Origin: Archilochus colubris
Taxonomy: Eukaryota > Chordata > Aves > Apodiformes > Trochilidae
Assembly: GCA_023079485.1 (NCBI GenBank)
Contig: CM041090.1
Span: forward strand, 5,950,519 to 6,014,518
Direction: 5' to 3'
Length of the DNA stretch: 64,000 nt
In this document: positions 21,368 to 33,695 of the stretch, piece by piece
How the letters are laid out: every line of letters begins with the position of its first letter
Position numbering within the stretch: position 1 is the first letter of the stretch
Made by a program: the position numbers and the translations under genes
Notes under the pieces: generated by a model
Told to the model about the DNA's origin: nothing
Databases searched by the model: none
Seen by the model: only the letters and a program-made list of their open reading frames with translations

Positions 21368-24300
21368 GACTTATTAGGGATATACAGGGAATATCTTAAA
21401 AAAACCCCAAAGCCCCAAGAAACAAACACCTAATGCATGGTGCCAAGCATTGTGATTAGAGCCTTTAATTATCAAATTGGATGAACCTCAATCAGAATTT
21501 TTTTTAAAGGGAAAAAAATGCCTTTGTGCACTACAGTTTTTTACCTATGGGATGATGAAGTAGATTTTATCTTTTTGAATCTGTCAAGCCTTCTGTTTTG
21601 TCCCAGACTTGCACATTACTCAGGTACTGTGATTGATTTCTTGCTGTTCTGAAGCTGCTTGATGCAAATCCTCCATCCATTTGCAGTTTCTGTGCTGGAA
21701 ACTGAAATATCTCTTGGATGGATATATGAACATCAGCAGCATATGGGAAAACTTTTCTCCATTTGTTATCTCAGTGTGTACTTAGCACTAAGTGCTTCAT
21801 TCCAAGGTGAGACCCCAATCCAGGTTCTTTGTGCACAGTCAACGTGGTGCTGAAAATACAGTACTGCTAATAAAGAGGCAGAAAAGTTTCTCACTCCTTT
21901 TAGTTGGTGTTCTCATTAATAATGTGTATGAAATATAAATATGTTTGTGGATTACATAATCTTGGGAGGAATGTTGGATGTTTGTGAAGATCAGAATGTA
22001 AGGTTTGCTTGACATTTATGGGGCAAAGTGAGATAAAAAGAAAAATTACATATTGTGTGAAGATAAATGGAAGTAGTACATGTTAAGGAAAACACATGCA
22101 TGGGTACAAAGTACAGAGGTGATGAGGCAGGGAGAGAGAGTGCATTAAGAGAGTGGATTTCATTCTTCTTTCATCTCTGTTTTTCAGCACTCTGATCAGA
22201 GCCAGTCCCTGGAATTTTCAAAGTGCTCTCTGTGATTTCTTTGCTCCTAAAATCTAATTAATAGCAGAGAAAGAAAATGGAAGGTCGTGTTTGCTTTACT
22301 AAAACCTAAACTTTTGGCTGGTCACCTTGTCTGTGGAGCTGTTCACTTTGGAGTGAGCTGCTCAAACACCAGGGCTTTGCACAGGCTGAGTGAACTTTGG
22401 GCAGACACTCAAATGTCACATTGCTCTGAGTCTTGTCACAGTGTTCATCCCTTCAGAGACTTATCTCTTCCTAGCTATTTACTTAGAAAAAAAAATACGC
22501 TATAAGCTGCATTTTAACAGTCTTTTTCTTGGGGATTTTCTGACATCTCTGCACTGAGAGGAATTAATGAGTTTTATCCCAGTGCAGATGTGTAAGGAGG
22601 ATTGCCTGAGATGGTACTTCTGGGGAGTTTGCTTTCCCCTCTCTTTGGGTGATCTCAGATAGGCTGAATAATTATTTCTGAACCAGAAGTGGTGTCACAT
22701 ACAGATAGATCTTGCTGCCTGTGGGACACACTTGTGTATATCCCACAGTGTATTTATAGCCAGGACTTTGTGTTGTCCATCCCCAACCCACTATTTTGTG
22801 TGAGCTCCAGGGACTTCCCCATAGAGTGCTGGGATTTTAGTGATTTACTCAATTTACTCAATTGTTTTGTCATGATCCTTCTTAAAATCTTATAAGAAAG
22901 TATGGAAATTAGAAAAATTACTTTATTGCTTTTTTTTTTTTTTTTCCCTGCTTTGGTTCAAAAGTCAACCTTTCAATCAGAGTAAACATATCTATGATTT
23001 TCGTATGGATCTTAGGAAGGGAAACAGTCATAGACCTCAGGGTGGAAACTATTGGTCTCATTTGCTTTTACTAAAATAACAACTTCTGGACTAGGGCAAG
23101 AGCAACTGAGTAGTAGGAGGAAAAGTGGGAAAATAGTGTTTTCTGAAACTTCACATGTAGGACACCTGCCCTGAAAACTGAAATCCTCCAGAGAAAACAG
23201 ACATTAACTTTTGATTGGGGCATTTAGGAAGTATAATTTCTCAGTTTCAAAGAGTTTCCTACACAGTACCTCTTAGCCCTTCATTAGAGGTGTCTTGTAG
23301 CAGACATCTCCCTGTTTTGAAGAATTTTAATTACAGATGGGTTTTGAGGATGACTTGACATGAACTGTATTTATATGAACTTAATGTGTCACTGCATCTG
23401 TTTAGAGGTCTATTTTTTTAACCTGATTGGTATAAATTTATGATGTCAATTATTGCAGTTTTCCTCAGTATATATATTCAGAAGCTAAAGCAAGACAGTA
23501 GAAAATGGTACTTATATTAGACTATAACACTAAAAGTTGCAGGGCAGACTGAGGGGAGGGAATATCATCTCTAACCTTACCTTTCCTAATGAAACTCAAT
23601 GATCTTGCAATGCTTTGGGGGGATACTCTTTGTTTTAGTACTTTGACAGTACCATAAAAAGCTGAGTGTACTCCTGATGGAAAAAGCAGTCACTTGTAAC
23701 ATTTTTTTTTTTTTTAAGCAAAAAAATTGAAATAAAAGGGAAAAGGGAGTGCTTCGTATTAGCTTAAGTGTTTTTATGAACTCAAGCTATTCTGGGTTTG
23801 GAGGCAGAAGGTACTTAGGAGAAGCTACAAATATTATAGTAAATTGTTGGGCAAAAGAATATCTGGTTTTCAGGACATTTTGCTCTGTGCCCCTGAGATC
23901 GTAAAGTTGTTTTAATGTGGGGGTAAAGACTTTGAAAAACCACAGACTGGTAGAATTTTTAAAAGCAGTGTTTTCATATTTAAAAAAAAAAAAAAAAAAA
24001 AAAAAAGAAAAAAGAAGATGCTTCACTTTGAGGTCTACCTCTCTCATGGAGTGAGGTAGATAAGGTATTCATGCAGAGCTACAGAAAAAGGAGTTTTTTA
24101 AGTCCTGAAAGCTGTCACTGATGTGTCAGACCCTTTCTGGCAGGGAGCTCTTCCAGTCTGTATCCTACCTTCCCCCTTCCCTAAGCTTTAGGTCACCTTT
24201 CTGTCTGCCATAGACAATTAGGAAGAACATGATTGTTTATTTATTTTTTATTATTCTTGGAAATCTGGTCAGTTTCTCAAGTGGAAGTTTCCATCTTCCC

Positions 24301-27300
24301 AAGCTGTAGCACAGATTTTTTTGTCAAATTGAGAATTTCTTCCTGCTCTGTCAAGCTGGCTTTACTTCCATGACCATATCCATGGGTTTGAGCTTACACT
24401 GGAGCTGAGGTCTCACTTATGAAATAGGTTTCAGGTTTTTTTATGAGATTGGGTTGTTTTAAAGGTGACAGGCATGATGATGACCTGTGATAAAACAGAT
24501 CTTTGGTTGCATGGTTTTAACCTTAAAGACAAGCAGTAAATTTCTCACTTGTGTGTTTGGCTCTTGGTCCTTGTGCAGTTACAGGTATCAAGGTAAGCAT
24601 CATATGAAAAACCCCCCATTTGTGGGGAATTGTGTTAGTAGAAGTTGCTGTAAAACATCCAATTCAACAGAAAATTAAATACAGTGTATTTACCATAAAA
24701 TGATTGAGACTGATGAAGTAGATAAAGTAGGGTTTTATGTTTGCTGTTCTTGGAAGAATGCAATGTGGAGAAATCCAAGTGGGTAAATAAGATTTTTCCA
24801 AGATACTTTTCCAGTGTCCAGGCAGTGCAGAAGCACAGACATTGATGGACAGTGATTATTTTAATACTTCCAGTCCTTCTCACTGCAATAGTTCTGCTTA
24901 TTTCACTTGCTGGGGTAATTAGTGTTGTGATTAAATTAGCAGCAATAGAACATCACAGGGCTTTGTACATTTACTTGCAAGTTACAATTTATTTACTTTA
25001 AAGCTTTCCTATGACATTTATTGCCAGACTGTGTCTGATCTTATTAAATATAAAAGAGAGTCAAAGTCTCAGAACTTGTGAGCATCGTAACTTCTGTTGT
25101 GTGCAGCTGGAGCTCTCTTATCCTCATCCCAAAGCTTTGAAAATTGATGTTTTTAGGATTTACCAAAAGCTCTGCACTCAGTCCACAACACAGCCCAAAA
25201 TGCAATCAAACTTATTTCATGTGTCCTTAAATTTATTCCTACAAGGCATTTTTCCTTGCATTTATTTACAAAAAGTGTGTGCTCTACTTCAAGAAGATGA
25301 AGTTGAGGAACAGATTAGGAATCCACCTCTGCTGCCCACACAGAGACAAATCTTAAATTACAACTAAGAATTTTATTGCCTTTTTAAAGTGCTGAATTTT
25401 CAAAAGTCCTGCTGAAATTAATGGAACTGTGAAGCACTCTGGCAACTGGAAGGAAGATAGTAATAATTTTCCAATTTCTTCTTTCTGCCCTTCTCCCTAT
25501 TCTGTGTTTTCTATTTGCATTATTATTTGATAACACTAAAATCTGAATATATGCAGGACAAAACAGTGCCACTTTTTGAATGTAAAGTTGTAATAGAAGA
25601 TATTTACTTGGGTGTTATTTTATTTTATTATGTTCTTGGGTAAGCTTTTTATTTTTTTATTGGACATGCTAAGCTGATACTTCACTCTTATTTCTTTAAG
25701 AATTCCATATTTACTGATTGGAAGAAAATTCTCAATGAACATGAGAAAGGGCAGATACTGAAATGATGGTGCTGAGCCTTAGGGGTCAAGTGCTTCCCAA
25801 TAACTGCACTAAGCACTGATATAGAAAGAAAAAAAAAATCAGAATTTCTTTGCATTTTGTAACACATTGTTAATGAAAGCAAGATGTGGCTTTGAAAATT
25901 ATGTTCTCAATTATGTTCTTGTGGGATGGGAGAGGATGGGAGAGTTTTTGGAGCAGAGCTGGGCAGGCAATGGGATGGATGGTCCAGGTTACATCATCCC
26001 TGCTTTCACTCAGGGAAAGGTGAGGAGGATCCCCCAGGGCTGCAAGACCTGAGCAGGATTTTAATGAGTTTTGTAAAGAGTGTGACCTCTTTTAGTGTCT
26101 TTCCTGAGCCCTTGTTCATGTTGTGCTGCTTACCTTCACCATGTGATCTCTGCATTGCTCCTGCCTTATCTTTCAAGAATTTCCCAAAGAGATTGCAAAG
26201 AAGAAAATGTTGCTGACAAATCATCATCATAATAATAATGATGTTCTTGATTAATAAATGAAAATGCTTGAAAACTACCACTCAGCACAAGTAGCAGCCT
26301 AAATGTGACCCCTGGATTTTCCCCTTTTCAGCAGGGAAACAAAGAGAGGTGAATGGGGATGGGAAGGATTTTAATGTGGTGTGGGCTCTCCAAAGGCTGA
26401 GTCCTGAGGAGGATGAGCAAAACATCTACTCTAGGAAGGAGACAGCAAAGGCAGAGTTCAGGTGACTGTAAATGTTATTGATATTTCATAAACTGATAAA
26501 ACCTCACTTACAATTGGGTTTTTAGCCACTTCTCTTTAAATAATGTGATCCAGGAACAGCTCTAAAGAGAGGTTGGGATTGGGGTTGGGGTCTGACTGGC
26601 TTTCCAGCTTCACTGTGTAGCACAGTAATCTTTAAAAATTGGATAATGTTTAACATGTTGAAAAAAATAAGCTTAATGTTAAGAGGCATATGTGCATTTC
26701 TAACTATAAAGGTAGCTTAGCAAAAAAAAAAATATTCCTTGGATCTGGATCAGAGCTCCATTTTCTAATAAACCCAACGTGTGCTTAAGAACAAAGGAAA
26801 TGGCAGAATGAAGAGGCTGTAGCAGTGTTTCAGCTACTTGACCATCAGTGTCAAAAACTGAAGCTCCATTTGATCTGCAGTTTCCATGGGCAGGTTAATG
26901 GATTTATGGAGGTCAGGAAGAGACAGAAATAACTCACAGTGCCCCCTTCTACAGCTCAGTCCTTACCTGAGTAGAGGGAAGGGCAGTAGAACCTGCAAAA
27001 GGATTTCAAAAAACCCCATAAAATTAATAAATGAAAATGGATCTTTTTGATTCTGTATAGGCCAATGGCTTCTCATAGCAGAGGCAAAATAATGGCATGC
27101 AATTCTTTTTAGCAGGTACAGGAAGTATTTTAATAACAGCAATATCTTTAAAATGTTAAATGTATTGTTCCATGAACTATCTAATCTATCTTCCTTTAAT
27201 GTCTAAAGGGGCAGTTACATAGGTGGAAAATAATTTTTTAGAAACCAAGGATTTGAGCATTCATTGAATTGATAATGCAGCAATATCGTGGCTCATGGTT

Positions 27301-28924
27301 CTAATCTAATGAAAGAACTTAATATTTTATTGTATCCTAGGTTTAAATTTAATTTTCTCTTCTGCAAGCATCTGTCTTGCACAGACTCAGAGTTATCAAA
27401 TGCAATAATCTAAAAAAATGCCTGATCCTCATTCTAGGGCTATTATTTTTATTAGGATAATTTTTGCTGAGAAATTCAGGAGTCTGTCACGAAGCCTTAC
27501 ACCAGACTGTGAAATTACAGACAAAATGGGTGCTTCCTCATTGGCACCAAGATTTCCTGGCACGAATGCCTGTGGTGAGGGGCACAAAAAGTCGAGGTTG
27601 CTGTTGGTTTGTTCATGGGGGGTGAGAGCAGCTCCCTGGGATCTGCTGTCTGTGTCCTACAAATTGCTCCAGGGCAGAGCAGGTTTATAAATGGGCACTG
27701 GGACAGCTGGAAATGGGATGGAGCTGGTCAGCTGGAATAGGGACACAGCCTCCTCAGAGCATGTGGAAGGTGAGGCAGTAAGGGAAGGGATGACAAAGGG
27801 TATTAAATACCTGGTTACATGCCACGTATCTGGGCTGCTGGGCAGTCAGGTCTGCAGAGTGTTGGCTTGGGAGATAGGTCTGGGAATAGAAAAGACTGGG
27901 AATGGAGACTTAGGATAATGGCTGGGAAAGAGTATTCAATAGAAACACTGCTTTACATGTGCTTCATGCTTCTGCACATTGGCCAAGAGTTCATTTCGGA
28001 GAGAAGTTTGAAATAGGGAGGTAGAGAGCATGTGTTGTTTCTTATGGATAAAGAGTCTAAAAAAACCTGCCATGAACACGATGAGATGGCAGCTTGTTGA
28101 AGGATTGAATAGCAGAATGCTAAAGGAGAACAAGAATTCAAAATCACAAGAGATAAAAGAATAAAAGGATGGAAAATTTTGGAAAAAAAAAAGCTTTATG
28201 GAGGGGGAAGGATAAATAAGATGAGAGTGGAAACTTCATTCTAAGCTTCAAGCAGGAAAAGATTGTTCAGAGAGAGGCAGAGCTGGGAAATCCCTTCCAA
28301 ATGGCAACTTTCCACACCGAGATATTTTGAGCTGATGTGGGGAAACCCTGATGCCCAGGGCAGTGGCAAAGGGAGCCCTTGGGCTGGCAGCTGAAATCCC
28401 CAGGGAATGGATTTGGGTGTTCCCAGCTGGGCTGAAGCTCTTCAGACATCTCTTAGAATTCTGTCACCAAATAGTCTGTAGTAATTGCAGTGTCTTTAAT
28501 AACTAAGATAAATCTTGAGTAGGTTCTGCTAGAAGACAGGCTTGACTTCAAACCTATTTCAAAAATATATATTAGAGGGGAAAAAATGTAAGCTGTCCTA
28601 CAGCACAAAGCATGATACCTTTTATCTCTTTTCTTCTGACATATCTAAATACCTTCTGTGGATCTGTGGCACTGAAGAAACCTCTGTCAATTTATTTAAA
28701 AGGTTTGTGATTTTTTCCTTCAGACACTCTAAAGGAAATTAAGTATTTGTTGCAGTAGAAGAAACTTTTAAAATCGATTTTAGAATATATCTACCACTGA
28801 AAAGATAACAATAAAGATGATTGCTTCATGGCTTTTGGGGAGCATTTAAAGATGTTTGATTTTGTTCCTAGACAAATGAGTAGGGCTTTCTCAATATTCA
28901 TTAGGGAAGGAAACTTGAGGAAGA
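21368..28924. other. Long AT-rich unique stretch, no gene seen
   Basis: Almost 7.6 kb without a recognised repeat family or exon. T/A runs occur at 22929-22946, 23701-23715 and 23982-24006. The interval 27180-27420 is repeat-free, AT-rich sequence. 27480-27900 is somewhat richer in G. Frames of up to 118 codons (25011-25367) show no family resemblance. If the window lies in an intron, this is the part most likely to be ordinary intron. Confidence 0.4.
23982..24006. repeat. A25 homopolymer run
   Basis: Twenty-five consecutive A residues followed by GAAAAAAGAAG. No LINE or processed-transcript sequence is recognisable upstream, so I treat it as a homopolymer, not as the tail of a retrocopy. 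Confidence 0.9.
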
Positions 28925-30016
28925 CACCTAAAGCTGTCAGCCCACAGCTTGGACAGGGGCACTTCTGTGCTGGGTTAGGAACTGGCTGGAGGGCCGGGCC
29001 CAGAGAGTGGTGCTGAACGGGGCTGCATCAAAATGGCGGCCGGTCACTAGTGGTGTCCCCCAGGGATCAGTGTTGGGCCCAGTGCTGTTCAATATCTTCA
29101 TTGATGATTTAGATGAGGGGATTGAGTCCTTCATCAGCAAATTCGCAAACAACACTAAGCTGGGGGGGGAGTGTGGATCAGCTGGAAGGCAGGAGGGCTC
29201 TGCAGAGGGACCTGGACAGACTGGAGAGTTGGGCTGATTCCAATGGGATGAGGTTCAACACGGCCAAGTGCCGGGTCCTGCACTTTGGCCACAACAACCC
29301 CATGGGGAGCTCCAGGCTGGGCACAGAGTGGCAGGAAGGGACCTGGGAGTCTGGATTGCCAGGAAGCTGAACATGAGCCAGCAGTGTGCCCAGGTGGCCA
29401 AGAAGGCCAATGGCATCCTGGCCTGGATCAGGAACAGCGTGGCCAGCAGGTCCAAGGAAGGGATTCTGCCCCTGTACTCAGCCCTGGTGAGGCCACAGCT
29501 TGAGTCCTGTGTCCAGTTCTGGGCCCCTCAGTTTAGGAAGGAGATTGAGGTGCTGGAGCAGGTCCAAAGGAGGGCAACCACGCTGGTGAAGGGACTTGAG
29601 CACAGACCCTATGAGGAGAGGCTGAGGGAGCTGGGGCTGTTCAGCCTGGAGAAGAGGAGGCTCAGGGGAGACCTCATCGCTCTCTACAACTCCCTGAAAG
29701 GAGGTTGGAGCCAGGGGGGGGTTGGTCTCGTTTCCCAGACAACTTTCAACAAGACAAGAGGGCACGGTCTTAAGTTGTGCCAGGGGAGGTTTAGGTTGGA
29801 TATTAGAAAGAATTTCTTTATGGAGAGGGTGATCAGACATTGGAATGGGCTGCCCAGGGAAGTAGTGGATTCTCCATCCCTGGAGATATTTCAAAAGAGA
29901 CTGGATGTGGCACTCAGTGCCATGGTCTCGCAACCGCAATGGTGGTTCAAGGGTTGGACTCTATGATCTCTGAGGTCCCTTCCAACCCAGCCAATTCTAT
30001 GCTTCTATGATTCTAA
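28925..30016 (+). mobile_element. CR1 LINE, longest recent copy in the window
   Basis: A 5'-truncated CR1 of about 1.1 kb that retains the end of the reverse transcriptase domain, the ORF2 carboxyl region and the 3' UTR. It starts inside ORF2 near AGCTGTCAGCCCACAGCTTG (28931-28950). It ends in TTCCAACCCAGCCAATTCTA followed by TGCTTCTATGATTCT, the short terminal repeats typical of CR1 in place of poly(A). The last 280 bases are about 93% identical by eye to 45174-45473, which places both in one relatively young subfamily. Retrotransposition of this copy is not possible because of truncation, frameshifts and active-site loss. Confidence 0.95.
28990..29966 (+). pseudogene. CR1 ORF2 reverse-transcriptase fragment, frameshifted
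   Basis: The translated pieces fall in two frames. The first carries the RT motif [18 protein letters not shown] (from about 29061). It is followed by the motif that is normally FADD, which here reads FANN (about 29144-29155): both catalytic aspartates are replaced by asparagine. The frame then shifts, probably at the G8 run near 29162-29169, continues as [20 protein letters not shown], and shifts back near 29325-29345. The final 230 codons (to 29966) include [39 protein letters not shown] and [19 protein letters not shown], all standard for the CR1 ORF2 carboxyl end. In intact CR1 this protein is an endonuclease plus reverse transcriptase that copies its own RNA into DNA. Here it is dead. 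Confidence 0.92.
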
Positions 30017-30235
30017 ATGTATATATATTTTTTTCCTAGTGCATGAGGCTGTTTGCCTCTGCAGTTCCCTGGGTGGGCTTTTGTCAGCATCCTCGTGTCC
30101 TCCACTCCCTCTGCCCCATCTCTTTTTGGGATGCTGGGAAGGGATTTTCCTGACACTTCAGGGAGGGATCTGTTTCCATGGATTCCTTGGTTCTCTCTTT
30201 AGGACCCAAGGTTGCACTGTGGGAGTTTTATACCA
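30017..30235. other. Short unique spacer between CR1 copies
   Basis: About 220 bases with no recognised repeat, separating the CR1 terminus at 30016 from the next CR1 tail. Confidence 0.4.
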
Positions 30236-30465
30236 GATCTGAGGAAGAAATTCTTCCCTGGGAAAGCAGTCAGGCATGGGAATGGGCTGCCCAGGGAGGT
30301 GGTGGGGTCACCATCCCTGGGAATATTTAAAAACCATGGAAATGAGGCACTTTGCCACCTCCTCTAGTGGGTGATAGAGATATTGATACATAGAATTGGT
30401 TGGGGGTGGATGTGGATGCAGTGATCTAAGAAGTCTTTTCCAGCTGTGGCAATTCTGTAATTTCT
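30236..30465 (+). mobile_element. CR1 LINE tail fragment
   Basis: CR1 3' sequence: CTGAGGAAGAAATTCTTCCC, then GGAATGGGCTGCCCAGGGAG, GGTGGGGTCACCATCCCTGG and an ending near CAGCTGTGGCAATTCTGTAA. It belongs to a different, older subfamily than its neighbour at 28925. The two share orientation but are separate insertions. Confidence 0.85.
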
Positions 30466-33322
30466 CCACAATTTGGCTCCAAAGGGTAGAGCTGTGAGGA
30501 AACCCCTGAAAAGGGACACTGACAGCTCCAGGGGAAGAGTTCTGACCCCAGCATGGCCTCAGCCATCTTTTCTCATTAAAAATTCATTCTCCATGCTTAG
30601 CATTTTTTCACTGACAGAGAATTTATTTACAGCAAAAGCTATAAACTTGTCTATATATACAGCAAGTAGGATAAATACAGTGTAAAGCATAGTGGAAATA
30701 CATTATCCTATCAAACCTGTGCAGGTGAAGCACTTTTATAATGCTTATGATCCTTAAGGTTACTTTTTCTTACATCAAATACTGATGTGAAGCTGCCTTC
30801 AAGAATAATTGCCCTGTTTTTGCCAGAAATATTAATTTTAAAAAATTTTTTGCTTGAAATACTCTTCTGGACATTCTCAGAACTATGGAGTTCAACTGGT
30901 GAAGAATTCCTATTGTGTTTTTGGTAGGGAGGAGATAACAGATTGTTCAAAGAATGGGATGAAACCTACAGAAAATGTACAGAAATTGATGTGCTGGTAA
31001 GCAAGACCAACTAAACTCTGTCTGGCAGCTTCATTACTCTTTAATTTGTTCTGGTTTTCATCCAGCAGGGTTGATCCTTCAGCTTGGCAAATATTTCAGT
31101 CATTTGCTAAAATTATCACCTGCTTTCTGTTTGCAAATAGTGGCACAGAGCTGCACGAGGTGCCTGGCTGCAGGAGATCTCACCACACAGGAGATGATGT
31201 AGATTTATTTAAATGTAAAACTGAGTGAAACTTAGCAAGGGGAATTTGATGGCTCAGAAAGTAGAGAAAAATCCCTATACAAGCTTTCCAAAATGAGGCT
31301 TAAATAGGAGGAGGGAACTTAGAGCTGTAGAAAGGGATGGTAAAAGCAGTGTTCTGGTAGAAAACTTTCTAAAATATTTCTTGTACTAAGTTTGCTGTTA
31401 GTACTGACTGATGCTGACAACAACAGATAGATCACAATTTATATATAGCCACAGGGTGCATTGCTGCTGTATGAACATTTGTATGGCAGGCTCTCAGTCT
31501 GTGTGACCTGGTGTTAAACCTGATCTAAGGAGCTTACAGACTAACTTAAATAACTGGGAAAAAATCACATAGATTGGCAGCAGCCCAATAAACATTTGTC
31601 TCTCCCATGAAAGCTGAAAGATTTCTTTTGCTTCTACTTTGGTTCCAATGAGTGAGGGAACCTGAGTGTCTGGACTCTGGTTTGGCAGTGGCCTTGCTGT
31701 CTGCCTGCTTTTGTACAACAAAAAAGGCTATAAAGGTGTCATCTGGAGGACTATGGAGATTACAGAGATCCTTGTTGTGGGGACTGATGTCCTCTAGTAA
31801 GTAGAAGTGACTGTGATGGAGTTGGTTTCAGATAATTACTTTTATGTAAAGCTCTGGTAGCTCACTGAGGTAAAAAATTCTAGGTAAAAAATGAATGGAG
31901 TTTCTGGGTTGCTATCTTCCCCCCAGAAGTGGGGAAGGCATAACTATCCCATACAGAAGCTTAAATGAAAAAAAGTTTCCCTTTTTATTTTCGAGTGGCC
32001 TCAATAACCTGAGTTTGACAAAAATTAATTTGGAATTCTTGCAAGAAGAGAATGATATCCCCGTTGCATGTGCATTAATGTCTTGTCACGGGCTTCTGCA
32101 TCAGGAAATGGAGGATGGCTAAATATCTGCTGGCCCAGAAAGAGCCTTTGCCAGTGCCCTCATAATCTGGCCTGAAAAGCATCCATGACTTGACAGAAAA
32201 TTCTCAGTGAATTAAATGGTCCTGAGGTTCCCTGCCAGAGAGTGTGGTTATTCAGAAGGGTGGGGAGGGGAGGATGATATGAAGACCCTTTTTAACCTAG
32301 AAATTACTTAAAAATCAAGCAAACAAGAGTCTCTGCACCTTTGTATCAAAGGAGGTGGAATTAGCATTTTCTAATATGATTTGTGAATGCTATCAGTCTT
32401 CCAGCTTCGTATCTTTCTCATACCTTGCTTTCACAAGCTAAGACTGGAGAAAATTCACTCTATGATGCTCTTGACCTCAAAAAGAGTGCTGTATCCAGAG
32501 AGAAAACTGCTTTCACCAGGTTCTTCTTCTTTTTTTTTTTTTTTGTCAGGAAAATGTCCTTTAGCTTACCCCAGCTGCAGCCCCTGTCAGAGCCCAGGGA
32601 AACATATTGTGATTTCTTGTACCAGGAGTACTGTCCATACTGGCCATGTAGTGAAGACAGGCAGCCCTAGCCTATTGCCTGGTAGTTTTCTAAGCCTTAT
32701 TTTGGGAAGCAATCTCCTCAGGCTGACTCAAGATGCTGTTAAACTGATAGGGAACACGATGTTTGAGCTTTGGGAAAAGAAAGGATGAATTGTGTCTTGA
32801 CAAAAAAAAAAAAAACAACCCCAAATCACCCTTCCCTGGTGTGCTGTCTAATCCTAGAAACAAGCAGAAAAGCAGGTATATAACTCTCTAGGAACCACAG
32901 AGCCTGCATTTCTCATTTTGCCAGTCCAATTGCCAGCAGCAGCCTTCCTGGGGATGGGGTTTTGGGGACATCACAAACTCATTGTGGAAGTTCCTCTGCT
33001 CACTCTTTCCAACAGCATCTGGGTTTCAAGAGAGCTTCATGCTCTAAGGAAACGGGTGGTGATGGTAAATAGGTGCAGTGTGGACTTGGAAGGAAAATGG
33101 AGAGGAAAAATCTTTGGTATACTGGAGCTGAATGATATTTCCCTCAGTGGAGAGGATTTTGTTGTTGAGGAAATAATGTGTAGCAGCAAATGTGCTGTTG
33201 AGTTGTCAGGAATCCAGCTCACGTGGCAAGAGCTTCATAGTCATTGCAAATCATTAGATGCTAATGCTCCAGATGTTTAAATAAAATGCAGAGGAGAGAA
33301 ATATGAGGCACCCCATGCCTTC
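30466..33322. other. AT-rich unique sequence, no gene seen
   Basis: T run at 32530-32544 and A run at 32801-32814. Plus-strand frames of 95-133 codons at 32383-32788 and 32918-33280 have no recognised family. No mobile element identified. Confidence 0.4.
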
Positions 33323-33695
33323 ATGGAATCATAGAATTGCTCACGCTGGAAAAAACCTTCAAGATCATCCAGTCCAGCCTCATCCTACCCCTATCACCCT
33401 GTTCCTGATGCCCCACCACTAACCCATGTCCCCAGGCACCACATCCAGGGGATTTTTAAACACATGGAGGGATGGAGACATCCACCTCCCTGGGGAGCCT
33501 CTTCCAGTGCATCACAACCCTTCCTGTAAAGAAGTTTCTCCTGGTACCCAACCTAAATCTCCCCTGATCCAACATGAAGCCATTTCCCCTTCTCCTGCCC
33601 TCTGTCACCAGTGAGAAGGCACCAACCCCACTCTCACTACAGCCTCCTTTCAGCTCTTGGCAAGGGGTGAGAAGGTCTCCCCTCATGTAGCCATT
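33323..33695 (-). mobile_element. CR1 LINE tail, minus orientation
   Basis: It opens with the CR1 terminus ATGGAATCATAGAATTGCTC. It continues CCTTCAAGATCATCCAGTCC, CCACATCCAGGGGATTTTTA, CTTCCTGTAAAGAAGTTTCT and CACCCCTTGCCAAGAGCTG (reverse complement near 33652-33670). About 370 bases of 3' sequence remain. No frame survives beyond 76 codons. Confidence 0.92.

Noticed and set aside
23982..24006. Poly(A) run as the tail of a processed retrocopy
   Set aside because: No recognisable transcript sequence upstream and no flanking duplication found.
32918..33280. 120-codon plus-strand frame
   Set aside because: No known motif, and it lies in AT-rich intergenic-type sequence. Length is within what chance allows in 64 kb.
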